Shown in pieces: positions 9,751 through 18,600 of a stretch of DNA of 45,457 bases. Numbering within the stretch: position 1 is the stretch's first letter; every line of letters starts with the position of its first letter. This DNA comes from a virus. The stretch lies in the IMG/VR virus record IMGVR_UViG_3300048111_000077, positions 1 through 45,457 of that record; one strand, given 5' to 3'. Position numbers and translations under genes: made by a program. The notes under the pieces were generated by a model. It was not told the origin of the DNA. It saw only the letters and a list, made by a program, of their open reading frames with translations, and did not search any database.

Positions 9751-9984
9751 ATGAATAATCATATAAAGGTAGACGGTCATATGAATCTAGTGCGGGATAA
9801 GCGTTCTGGAGCTATACTAAATACCAACAAGAATGAAATAAATACTGCAAGAAAATTAAGTAAAATAAACAACGAAAAGCAAGAACATATTAACACATTA
9901 ACCGAAGAAGTCAAGAGTCTGAAAGACGACATGTCTCAAATAAAAGATTTGCTCTTTCGTTTAGTAGAGGATAAAAATGAGTAA
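9751..9984 (+). CDS. small coiled-coil virion-associated protein
   Basis: 77 residues. The N-terminal half (HMNLVRDKRSGAILNTNK) looks like a short beta or hairpin segment. Residues ~30-75 (KLSKINNEKQEHINTLTEEV onward) are heptad-like and very charged, predicting a coiled coil. Similar small proteins occur within the structural clusters of marine T4-like phages, but I know of no assigned function. It starts 2 bp after the DUF4815-like gene and its end overlaps the next fibre start by 8 bp, so it is translated in lock-step with them. It could be a trimerising clip, a chaperone or a small baseplate part. Confidence 0.6.
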   Translation: MNNHIKVDGHMNLVRDKRSGAILNTNKNEINTARKLSKINNEKQEHINTLTEEVKSLKDDMSQIKDLLFRLVEDKNE

Positions 9985-12900
9985 TATACAAGTAGTCAAT
10001 CTTGCAGATAATATTAATGCTGCTATTCTGAAAATTAATCAAAACTTTTCAGAAATAGATTTATCTAAACTAACAGAAGATGAAGTTAATGCTCTGATAC
10101 AATCTGCTTTAGATAACTTTGATGTTGGTCTAGACGCAGATGCAGTTCGTGCTGTTATCGAAGGTGCTGACTTAGATCTTGGCAGTAACAAAATTCTATA
10201 CAGTAATGTATTCCCTACTGAATCAGACTTACCAAGCGCGTCTGCCTATCACGGTATGTTCGCGCATGTACATGCGACAGGTGCTGGATATTTCGCCCAC
10301 GCAGGGTCTTGGGTAAAACTAGCTAATGCTGGTGACTTGGGTGCTGGATCACTAGATGATCTAAGTGACGTACAGTTAACCTCTAATGTTTTAGTTGGAC
10401 ACGTCTTAAAGTGGGACGGAACCAATTGGACTAACCTAGAAGACGCCAGTGGTGGCGGTGGTGGTCCAACTGACCCAGGCGAAAACGGAACCTCTTTCTA
10501 TCAAGCGACAATCTACCAGAGGTCTCCAACTCAACCGACGACACCTAGCGGCGGTACGTTCGACTTCCCTACAGCCACACTAACTCCACCTTCGGATTGG
10601 TCAGGCACTATCCCAGCGGGTGATGATGACCTATGGGCATGTAACTTCCTATTCAGAGATTACCTATCGCAACAGGGAACGATCACCGCGACAGATTGGT
10701 CAGAGCCATATAAGTTGGGTGGCATCGTTGATGCTAACAACGGTGATTCATACGCACAGGTTTCTGTCTTCAAGAGATCCACAACATCATTGACTGCACC
10801 AACAGGTGGGTCATTTGATTTCGGAGACCAGACACTGACTCCACCGGCAGGATGGTCTATCGTTCCCCCTCTAGCCCAAGACGAAGATGGTAATCCAACC
10901 GGAGACCTATACGTTAGTTCCGGTATCGCAACTAATGCGGAACTATCTGATCCTACAGGTGAAGACACAAACATCAGCTGGACTAATCCAGTCAAGACCT
11001 CTACGGGTCTGGACGGACAAAACGGTAAGTCCATCTTCGAGAAGGCAGTATACCGCAAGGTTCCTAAACCAGCCGGATGGAAAGTCGGTGACGCTATCCC
11101 AACTCCATCTAAACCAGAAGGTGGTTTCTTCGACTTCGGTAACGAGGTATTCGGTGGCGATCCACTAGACTCCGTTGCAAATGAGTCGGGTGTTTGGTTC
11201 GAAGGTATCCCAGAAGGATCAGGTGACGTATGGTCATCTACCTATGCGTTCAGTGTCATCGGTGATACTGGAACAGATTACGCAGTCACGGACGGATGGA
11301 GTGAACCTACTCTGGGTATTATCGAGAGTGTGTCAACATACTCCAAGGGTCTATACACACGATCCGCAACACTGCCAAGCCCGATCCCAGATAACAACGG
11401 TGTGACATACAATTTCACAGACGATCGTTTTGAAAAGATAGGTGACACGGAGGTCGTTTCTGGCGTCACGGATGGTAGTTGGTATGAGGAACCGCCAGCA
11501 CTAGACCTAGAAAATCCATTGAATCTATATGAAGTCAGAACGACCGCGAGTCTTATCGGGTATCTTGGTACGGACAACACATTAACCTTCAGCGCGCCTA
11601 AACTAGTGATGAACTATGCGGTTGATGCAGAGGATGGATTCAGTTTCGTTCAGTTAAGTGTTTATAAGTGGTCGAATACTAGTCTTGCAAACAACGCAGG
11701 CAAACCTTCAGGTGGTAGTTTCGACTTCTCAACTAAGACATTTACACAACCAAGTGGATGGTCTAAGACCGTACCGGAGAATCCAGACGAAAACGACGCA
11801 AACATGAAGTTGTACGTGTCGTCAGGTATTGCTTCGACGCAACCGAACTCCGGTACCAGCACAGACCCAATCATAGTCGATGACGTTATCGTTTGGTCAA
11901 CACCAGACGTAACGACCGCCGGTGGTTCTGGTCGTGATGGTCGATCCACATTCAGAGCAGTTATTGTTCAAAGAACAACCACAACCCCATCGAGTCCGAC
12001 AGGTGGTTTCGTAAACTTCGGGGCGGATGCCGTAACAAGAACACAAGCAGAGGCTGCCGCTGTGAATGTTACATCTAGTGGCACTCTAACCATAGACGGT
12101 AACTCGTTAGTTCCACCAGACGGATGGTACGACACCGTTGCAGAAATTCCAGCAGATGAAGCACCAGATGGTAAGATCTGGGCAGTAGAATATCAATTTG
12201 CCACAGACGGAGACACGGGTGTTGAAGAGGGTGGTACATGGTCTGCACCATATGAAGATCACAACAACGGTGAGGATGGTTACTCGACCTTCTCCGCATC
12301 TGTTTATAAAAGAAGTGCGAACAAACCAGCAGCAAGTGGTGGTCTTTGGGGTCCAGTAGGTGCGACATATAGTTTCACCAATGATCTCGTAGAGAACTTG
12401 TCTGGTGGATGGACAGAAGATCCACAAGAATCCAATACAGATCTCGACCCATTGTGGTTATGTCGTGCAACGGCAACTACGCAAGGTCTTACTGGAACAG
12501 ACGCGACACTGACTTGGTCGGAACCAGTAAAGATTTCAACGGACGGACAACCAGGCACAGTAGATCCAAGTGCTATACCTCAACAAGAGAACGGTTATGT
12601 CTACTATCTTGTCGGAGACGGAACAACTGATGGCCCTGCCACTCCAACCGCAACCAGTTTCAATTTCATAGGAACCGGAACAGTCGGCACTGACGGCACA
12701 TTTACTGGACTAACAGATGAATGGTCTATCTCTCCACCGCAAGACACAGACCTAACCGGAAGTCTATGGGCGGCAAGATTCTTTGCAGTAGAAGATACTG
12801 TGGGAGGTCGAACTGCGACAACTGCTTCCGGTAACCTATTGTTCAGCCCCCCATTTAAGTCATACTCATTCGACGGCTTGGTAACCTTTACGAACACACA

Positions 12901-13195
12901 AGGTGCCCTGAGTCGAGACGATGGTGGTGCAACAGTCATCGATGGTGGGTTTATCTCTGCAAATACTATCGAAGTAGACTCTTTAATAGCCGAAGAACTA
13001 AATACTAGAATTGCTACTGTCGCAGAAACTTTAGTTATCGGTGGTGATGCGACAGGTATAGATACTACAGAAGCTACCGGATATACTTCTTCAGGAGAAA
13101 GAATGGTTCTTACTGGGGATAATATCAGAATTTATGACGCAACATCTACTAATGAAGAAACAGGCCTGCGTGTTAAACTAGGTAAACTATCATGA
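9977..13195 (+). CDS. tail fibre with about eight degenerate beta repeats
   Basis: 1072 residues. The N terminus (VNLADNINAAILKINQNFSE) is a typical trimeric attachment segment. About eight repeats of 85-110 residues follow (nt ~10484-12885), each with the outline aromatic-x-x-A-x-[YV]-x-[KR]-R-S, then P-x-GG-x-F-[DN]-F, PP-x-GW, and W-[ST]-x-P at the end. The C terminus has GGATVIDGGFISANTI, common in phage tail-tip proteins of the lambda-J type. It then ends in GERM...DNIRIYDA...LRVKLGKLS, which resembles the end of the collagen-like fibre at 1-579. It is probably a receptor-binding or spike-bearing fibre. Its stop overlaps the next start (ATGA). Confidence 0.7.
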   Translation: MSNIQVVNLADNINAAILKINQNFSEIDLSKLTEDEVNALIQSALDNFDVGLDADAVRAVIEGADLDLGSNKILYSNVFPTESDLPSASAYHGMFAHVHATGAGYFAHAGSWVKLANAGDLGAGSLDDLSDVQLTSNVLVGHVLKWDGTNWTNLEDASGGGGGPTDPGENGTSFYQATIYQRSPTQPTTPSGGTFDFPTATLTPPSDWSGTIPAGDDDLWACNFLFRDYLSQQGTITATDWSEPYKLGGIVDANNGDSYAQVSVFKRSTTSLTAPTGGSFDFGDQTLTPPAGWSIVPPLAQDEDGNPTGDLYVSSGIATNAELSDPTGEDTNISWTNPVKTSTGLDGQNGKSIFEKAVYRKVPKPAGWKVGDAIPTPSKPEGGFFDFGNEVFGGDPLDSVANESGVWFEGIPEGSGDVWSSTYAFSVIGDTGTDYAVTDGWSEPTLGIIESVSTYSKGLYTRSATLPSPIPDNNGVTYNFTDDRFEKIGDTEVVSGVTDGSWYEEPPALDLENPLNLYEVRTTASLIGYLGTDNTLTFSAPKLVMNYAVDAEDGFSFVQLSVYKWSNTSLANNAGKPSGGSFDFSTKTFTQPSGWSKTVPENPDENDANMKLYVSSGIASTQPNSGTSTDPIIVDDVIVWSTPDVTTAGGSGRDGRSTFRAVIVQRTTTTPSSPTGGFVNFGADAVTRTQAEAAAVNVTSSGTLTIDGNSLVPPDGWYDTVAEIPADEAPDGKIWAVEYQFATDGDTGVEEGGTWSAPYEDHNNGEDGYSTFSASVYKRSANKPAASGGLWGPVGATYSFTNDLVENLSGGWTEDPQESNTDLDPLWLCRATATTQGLTGTDATLTWSEPVKISTDGQPGTVDPSAIPQQENGYVYYLVGDGTTDGPATPTATSFNFIGTGTVGTDGTFTGLTDEWSISPPQDTDLTGSLWAARFFAVEDTVGGRTATTASGNLLFSPPFKSYSFDGLVTFTNTQGALSRDDGGATVIDGGFISANTIEVDSLIAEELNTRIATVAETLVIGGDATGIDTTEATGYTSSGERMVLTGDNIRIYDATSTNEETGLRVKLGKLS
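10484..12885 (+). repeat. eight diverged ~85-110-aa protein repeats in fibre gene
   Basis: Starts are recognisable at NGTSFYQA, NGDSYAQV, NGKSIFEK, STYSKGLY, EDGFSFVQ, DGRSTFRA, GEDGYSTF and NGYVYYLV. The repeats are diverged at DNA level, so the expansion is old, unlike the exact repeats at 8447. Confidence 0.7.
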
Positions 13196-13587
13196 GTTAT
13201 GGATTAGAAGTATTCAATAGTTCTAATGATAAAATAGTATCAACAACTAGCACGTTAGGATCTTTAGTATCTTACGGACTTGTATCAGCAGACAATAATA
13301 AATATGATTCGGCAGCTGCTGCTAATCCAGGCTGGGTCACTAATCCTTTAGGTAACCTTTTAACTGGTGTTGGCGCAGCCCCGGCTTGGTTTGTATACGG
13401 AGAATTAATAGAAATAACAGTAAACGTCCCAGATTTTGTTAATAGTAGCATACAAGATATCGCCATTGTAGCTCCAGCTTCTATTATGGTAGGAAATGCT
13501 TCAATAGAAAGTAGACAGAATGGTAGTTTTGTTTTAAAAAGAAATGATAAATATGACGCATATTATTGGATAGTGAGAAAGGGATGA
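13192..13587 (+). CDS. small fibre-tip protein with one YGLE module (DUF6453-like)
   Basis: 131 residues beginning SYGLEVFNSSNDKIVS. The same module, an N-terminal YG[LI]E[VI] strand followed by a polar turn and a beta-sandwich, occurs twice more in the next gene. It resembles DUF6453-type phage proteins found next to tail fibres. The start overlaps the preceding fibre stop (ATGA) and its own stop overlaps the next start in the same way, so the three genes are translationally coupled. It could be a fibre tip, an adaptor or an assembly factor; the function is not established. Confidence 0.55.
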   Translation: MSYGLEVFNSSNDKIVSTTSTLGSLVSYGLVSADNNKYDSAAAANPGWVTNPLGNLLTGVGAAPAWFVYGELIEITVNVPDFVNSSIQDIAIVAPASIMVGNASIESRQNGSFVLKRNDKYDAYYWIVRKG

Positions 13588-15008
13588 GTACTTACGGAAT
13601 AGAAATTCGAAACGAAGACGGCAATATAATTGTTGATGACGTATATAAGAACTTTCAGGTTATGTCTTATGGTATTGCTGATGCTGGAGATGCAATACCA
13701 TTTTCGACGGATGACTATGAGGATGGTGCTTTACTTTTTGGTCGACCTATAAACGTTAATAAAAATGATTCTTCTGGATGGCATATTGCTGGAAGTAGTG
13801 GAACTGCCACTCAGTTTTTTGGTGTGAGTGCTTATGTGAACTTATCAGATCCAGTTATTGATATGGGTTTCAATCCTGTTCTGGACTATTCTACTTACGC
13901 AATCACTGCACCTAACGTGGGTAAGATAACCCCTAAAGTGGAGTGGGTACTCATCAAACCTAGCGTAACATCTCCAAGTGCAAGTGATTATGGTCTTGAA
14001 GTTTATGCTCCCGACGGGACAGTTTCTTTTGCAACAGGTGTCGAGACAACCTTTGATATTGTCGGTACTGTGCAAGTAAATACTTCTAGTACTCCGTATA
14101 ATAATCATAACGTGGCCACTTTCGGTGCATCAGATGACATATTCAATTACTGGATCTGTCTATCTAATCTTATGCATTTTCCGATTCAGACTATACCAAT
14201 GTTTTTCGGATGGGTGGCTAGTGGTAAATGGAGAGGAGCCACAAATACTATAACTTTCTATCAACCCGCCTGGCAATTTCCAGGCCATAATTCGTCAGGA
14301 CAGCAATGGATTATCGGTAGATTTAATGGAGACAATTCATCTCCAACGGGTGGCACTACGACAGGTACAAATAGCGCCCCTAGTTATCAAGGAGGTATTG
14401 CATCATCATATAATATACCTCAAGGTGGGTATGTTGATATATCTCCACTGTTCATCGATCCTGAAGGTGGTGGTATTACATTGTCAACTTCCACTACTGG
14501 AACTTTAGGTGGAGCAACGATTTACATTTGGAATAATGGGACCACTATTCGTGTAACGGCGGGGGATGATGATGCGGACTTTACATTAACTATTACTGGA
14601 TCAGATGGTATTAACGATGTTGATATAAACACAACAATGACGCATACTGCTGCTAGTACAAATGCTGCTCCTCAATATGTCAGTGGTATAGATTCATCAT
14701 ATGCACTAACTTCTGGAGCAACTACTGCCATTACTCCATTATTTATGGACCCTGAAGGTCAGACATTGACAGTATCATATACCACCACTGGAAGTACAAA
14801 CGGAGTTTTTGTTCAGACCGTAGGTAATGAAATCCAATTGACACCTGGCGCGCAAGCAGCTTCCTTCACATTAAATATATTAGTATCTGATCCTGCGGGA
14901 GCAACCGCACAACGAAGCACAAATATTACATATACTCCAACAACAACAAGTTATACCCCGACCTTACCACCAAACTTTGGCGGTGGCGGCGGTATACCAT
15001 CCCCTTAA
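13584..15008 (+). CDS. tail-tip protein with two YGLE modules and two Ig/cadherin-like repeats
   Basis: 474 residues from the ATG at 13584, preceded by a purine-rich GAGAAAGGG; the in-frame ATG at 13566 adds only six residues inside the preceding gene and is less likely. Module 1 begins TYGIEIRNEDGNIIV, module 2 begins DYGLEVYAPDGTVSF near residue 135. Two cadherin-like repeats of about 95 residues follow (from ~262 and ~359), each with APxY...SSY, then the marker [FL]F-[IM]-DPEG, and ending in a DG or DPAG turn. The C terminus is a Gly/Pro tail (GGGGGIPSP). Ig-like folds of this type bind cell-surface carbohydrate in many phages. It is probably a surface-exposed adhesin partner of the preceding two genes. 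Confidence 0.55.
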   Translation: MSTYGIEIRNEDGNIIVDDVYKNFQVMSYGIADAGDAIPFSTDDYEDGALLFGRPINVNKNDSSGWHIAGSSGTATQFFGVSAYVNLSDPVIDMGFNPVLDYSTYAITAPNVGKITPKVEWVLIKPSVTSPSASDYGLEVYAPDGTVSFATGVETTFDIVGTVQVNTSSTPYNNHNVATFGASDDIFNYWICLSNLMHFPIQTIPMFFGWVASGKWRGATNTITFYQPAWQFPGHNSSGQQWIIGRFNGDNSSPTGGTTTGTNSAPSYQGGIASSYNIPQGGYVDISPLFIDPEGGGITLSTSTTGTLGGATIYIWNNGTTIRVTAGDDDADFTLTITGSDGINDVDINTTMTHTAASTNAAPQYVSGIDSSYALTSGATTAITPLFMDPEGQTLTVSYTTTGSTNGVFVQTVGNEIQLTPGAQAASFTLNILVSDPAGATAQRSTNITYTPTTTSYTPTLPPNFGGGGGIPSP

Positions 15009-15023
15009 TTATAGGAAATAGAA

Positions 15024-15476
15024 ATGAGTAAAATTTTAGCATACGTAGATAGAGAAACTGGTGAGGTTAGGTCAACTTCAGTTATGTCTATAGCTGTAGA
15101 CGGACCAAGTGATGGAGATGTCATTGACGATATGGTCGTTAGAGATATAACCAACGAGGGTGAAGACTGGGTCAATTTTGGTAAAAATAATTACTGGGAT
15201 AATGGATGGTCTAAAAGACCAATTAAACCATCACCCTTTTATCGATGGGATAAAAGTCAATGGTCTTTTGATAGCAACTCATTCGAGGGAGCAGTTCGAT
15301 CTCAAAGAGATCAAGCAATATCTCGTACCGACTGGACTCAACTTCCAGATGCGGGGCTGTCAGATGATATGCTAAATGCATGGAGGGGATATCGTCAAGA
15401 GTTGCGCGATATCATGGGAAATCTATCTGGTATCGAATCTATGGAAGATGTTAACTGGCCAGAACCCCCACAATAA
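15024..15476 (+). CDS. tail assembly chaperone-like protein (phage_tail_APC type)
   Basis: 150 residues. The C-terminal half has the hallmark RSQRDQAISRTDWTQLPDA, then WRGYRQELRDI and the WPEPP end, which characterises the phage_tail_APC family (PF16778-type) found with tail-fibre genes. The N-terminal half (ILAYVDRETGEVRSTSV) is a poorly conserved beta segment. AGGAA lies 8-10 bp upstream. It is the last gene of the operon started at 2041 and is followed by a terminator at 15530-15568. The likely role is folding or attachment of a fibre in the cytoplasm, though related domains can also be part of the fibre itself. Confidence 0.65.
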   Translation: MSKILAYVDRETGEVRSTSVMSIAVDGPSDGDVIDDMVVRDITNEGEDWVNFGKNNYWDNGWSKRPIKPSPFYRWDKSQWSFDSNSFEGAVRSQRDQAISRTDWTQLPDAGLSDDMLNAWRGYRQELRDIMGNLSGIESMEDVNWPEPPQ

Positions 15477-15529
15477 TTATTTAATTAATCTCTGAAATTA
15501 GAATATTATAAGTAAAGTAAATATTTTTT

Positions 15530-15568
15530 AAAAAATGTGCGTAGACCCCGTTTATGCACATTTTTTTT
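15530..15568 (+). terminator. rho-independent terminator after baseplate/fibre operon
   Basis: The stem aaaaaatgtgc (15530-15540) pairs with gcacatttttt (15556-15566) around a 15-nt loop and runs into a tract of eight T. The A/U-rich base makes it potentially bidirectional. A late promoter follows two bases later. Confidence 0.75.
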
Positions 15569-15570
15569 GT

Positions 15571-15578
15571 TATAAATA
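15571..15578 (+). promoter_or_regulatory. T4-type late promoter TATAAATA (tetrapeptide fibre gene)
   Basis: Exact late element 51 bp before the GTG start of the 1585-aa fibre gene, abutting the terminator T-tract. The fibre gene therefore forms its own late unit. Confidence 0.8.
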
Positions 15579-15629
15579 AAGGGGTCATTAACCAATAAAC
15601 TTTAACTTTAGCTAAAGAGAGACGATATC

Positions 15630-18600
15630 GTGTCAGCATCTAGTATACCACTAAAAATTAAGAATACCGATGGTGACCTACAGGAATTCACTCCAGCGCA
15701 AGAAATGTATCTTGCGGTAAAAGTGGGTGAAGCACTTGCAGAGGCCTCTGCTGGTGATGTCGGTGACATCAGTCTAACCAATGGTACAAACATCGGTTCA
15801 TTTGTAGATACTTTCTACAACGAACCAGCGGGAACACACCCGATGTCTGCTATCACTGGTACGAGTGTAACCACAACCTTGAAACAGGTTGGCGGTTCTG
15901 CAAGTGAGACTGGTTCTGATTTTGCCCGTCCTGTCGGTTATTATGCAGATAATTCTAATCCTGGCTTCTACGAAATGGTAGACTCGGATTTAGATAATCT
16001 CACAAATCGTGCACTAAAGAATGTGGAGACCCTAGGTCTTCAGGGTGCATATGAACTTTCAACGTCCTCGCCAGGCAGTGATTGGACCAAACACATCGAT
16101 GGTGTGTTCTCCGATACTCATGGTGACGGTACAACAACTCAATACCACATCTGGAAGAAAGTTACTTTGGCAACACCACCAGCCGGTGTTACCACTACAC
16201 GTCCAGTTGCAACCGACTATGATGGTACTTCATCATTCAGCGGTTTTAAAGAAATGTCAGACGCGGAAATCAAGTATACACTTGGTCAACGCGCTAAGTC
16301 ACTCCGAGCAACAGCAGGTGCGATTGGTTCATACCAGTTGCGTTCATCTGCACAAGGTGCTCCAACTCTAGCAGGTACATGGGTACCACGAGGTTCTGCC
16401 TCTAACACCCGTCGTACTATTGTCGACGTTGCATACTCTCGTACACGTAACTCAGCTTACACACGTACAAGAATCTCTGCATATACTCGTAACCGTATTT
16501 CAACATATACTCGTAATAGTGTAGATACTTTCTCACGTACGTTTGTTGGAGAATATACGGGAGCGTATTCACGTGACTTCGTAGGAAACTATGCTCGTGA
16601 CTATGTAGGCAACTACGCAAGAACTCGCGTTTCATCATATACACGTAACAGACTAACTGCATTTACTGGTTATTTTGCCGGTACTTACAACCGTTCACGT
16701 GTTTCTACATATGTCCGAAACCGAATCACACCATTTACTGGTACATTCTCACGCAATAGAGTTTCTTCTTATACTCGTGGTCGTGTATCAACTTACACAG
16801 GTACTTACTCACGTACACGCAGTTCTGCTTACACAGCAGACTACACTCGTACTCGTGTGTCAGCATACACCGGAACTTACTCAGGAACTTATTCCCGTAA
16901 CCGTGTATCTGCATATGCCGGTACCTACACACGCAACCGTGTATCAACTTATGCACGTACTAGTACTCGAACTCGTACATCTGCTTACTCAGCAGACTAC
17001 ACCCGTACTCGTATAACTAATTACACACGTGACCGTGTAACAAACTTCGCAGGCGTTTTCTCTCGTGCACGTGTTTCATCATACACACGCAATCGAGTTA
17101 CTAACTTCGCTGGTAACTTCGTAGGTAACTACGCTCGTGGATTCGTGGGTAACTACTCACGTGGCTTCGCAGGCAACTACTCTCGTGGTTATGCTGGTGA
17201 TTATGTTGGTAACTACGCTCGTGTTTCTACTCGTACATCTACTCGTACACGTTATTCAGCATATGCCCGTACGTCAACTCGTACTCGCTATTCTGCATAT
17301 ACTCGTGATCGCGTCACTAACTTTGCCGGAAACTTCGTAGGCAACTACGCAACTACCTTTACTGGTGATTTCGTAGGTAACTATGCAAGAACATTCGTAG
17401 GAAACTATGGTGGTAACTTCGTAGGTAACTATGCAACCACATTTACTGGCGACTTTGTTGGTAACTACGCACGTGGATACGCTGGTAACTATGCTGGTGA
17501 TTACGTAGGTAACTATTCACGTGACCGTGTAACTAACTTTGCTGGTGATTTTGTTGGTAACTATGCAACAACGTTCACAGGTAATTTTGTTGGTAACTAT
17601 GCTCGTGGATATGCTGGTAACTATGCTGGCGATTATGTGGGAAATTACGCAAGAACTTCAACACGTACTCGCTATCAAACATACGACTACACACGTAACT
17701 CAACACGTACATCAACGCGTACACTAAACTATACACGTACATTGTATTATGCGGGTAACTATGTTGGTGATTATGCTCGTAACCGTGCATTCTCATACGT
17801 AGGAAACTACGGACGTACTCGTGCTGAAGGTGTAACATACACTGGTAACTACGGACGTACACGTACTGGTAACTATACTGGTAACTATGGCCGTACTCGT
17901 GCTACTAACTACGCAGGTAACTTCGTAGGAAACTACGGTCGTACTCGTGCCGCATCTTATGTTGGTAACTACGGACGTACATCTACTCGTACACGTAATG
18001 CGACATATACTGGTAACTATGGTCGTACTCGTGCCGCATCTTATGTTGGTAACTACTCGCGTAACCGCGCAACCAACTTTACTGGTAACTTTGCTGGAGA
18101 TTACTCTAGAGGACGTGCTGCAACGCTTGACTACACTAGAACTTCTTCTAACGGAACATCATATACTGGTAACTATAGTCGTAACTTATATTACGCTGGT
18201 AACTTTACTCGTACCGCATATTCAACACGTAGTTCAATTGGTGGCGGCACCTATAGAAATGATGTTTATTTAGATGGTAAAGGTGGCTCAACTTACTGGG
18301 GTGTTAACTCATATAGTAACCGAATTGAACTTAAAATTAGGTTGGAGGGCGATTACAATATAAGCTACGGCTCTTCTGACGGATTGGGTGGTACGGTTTC
18401 TTCTAGTACAACTGTTATTTTATATAATGGTAAGACGTATACCCGTGGTACTCTCCGAAGCGGATCTAGTTACCAGCGATGGGGTGTTTCTTGGGACCCA
18501 GGCACAACTAGTTATGCCGGAAACTTCACCACAACAACAACTTACACACGAACCAGTACCGGATCAGCAACTTACACACGTAATCGTTCCGTATCTTCTT

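Noticed and set aside
13566-13583. Earlier start for the 474-aa protein
   Set aside because: It lies inside the previous gene without a ribosome-binding site; ATG 13584 gives ATGA coupling like its neighbours.
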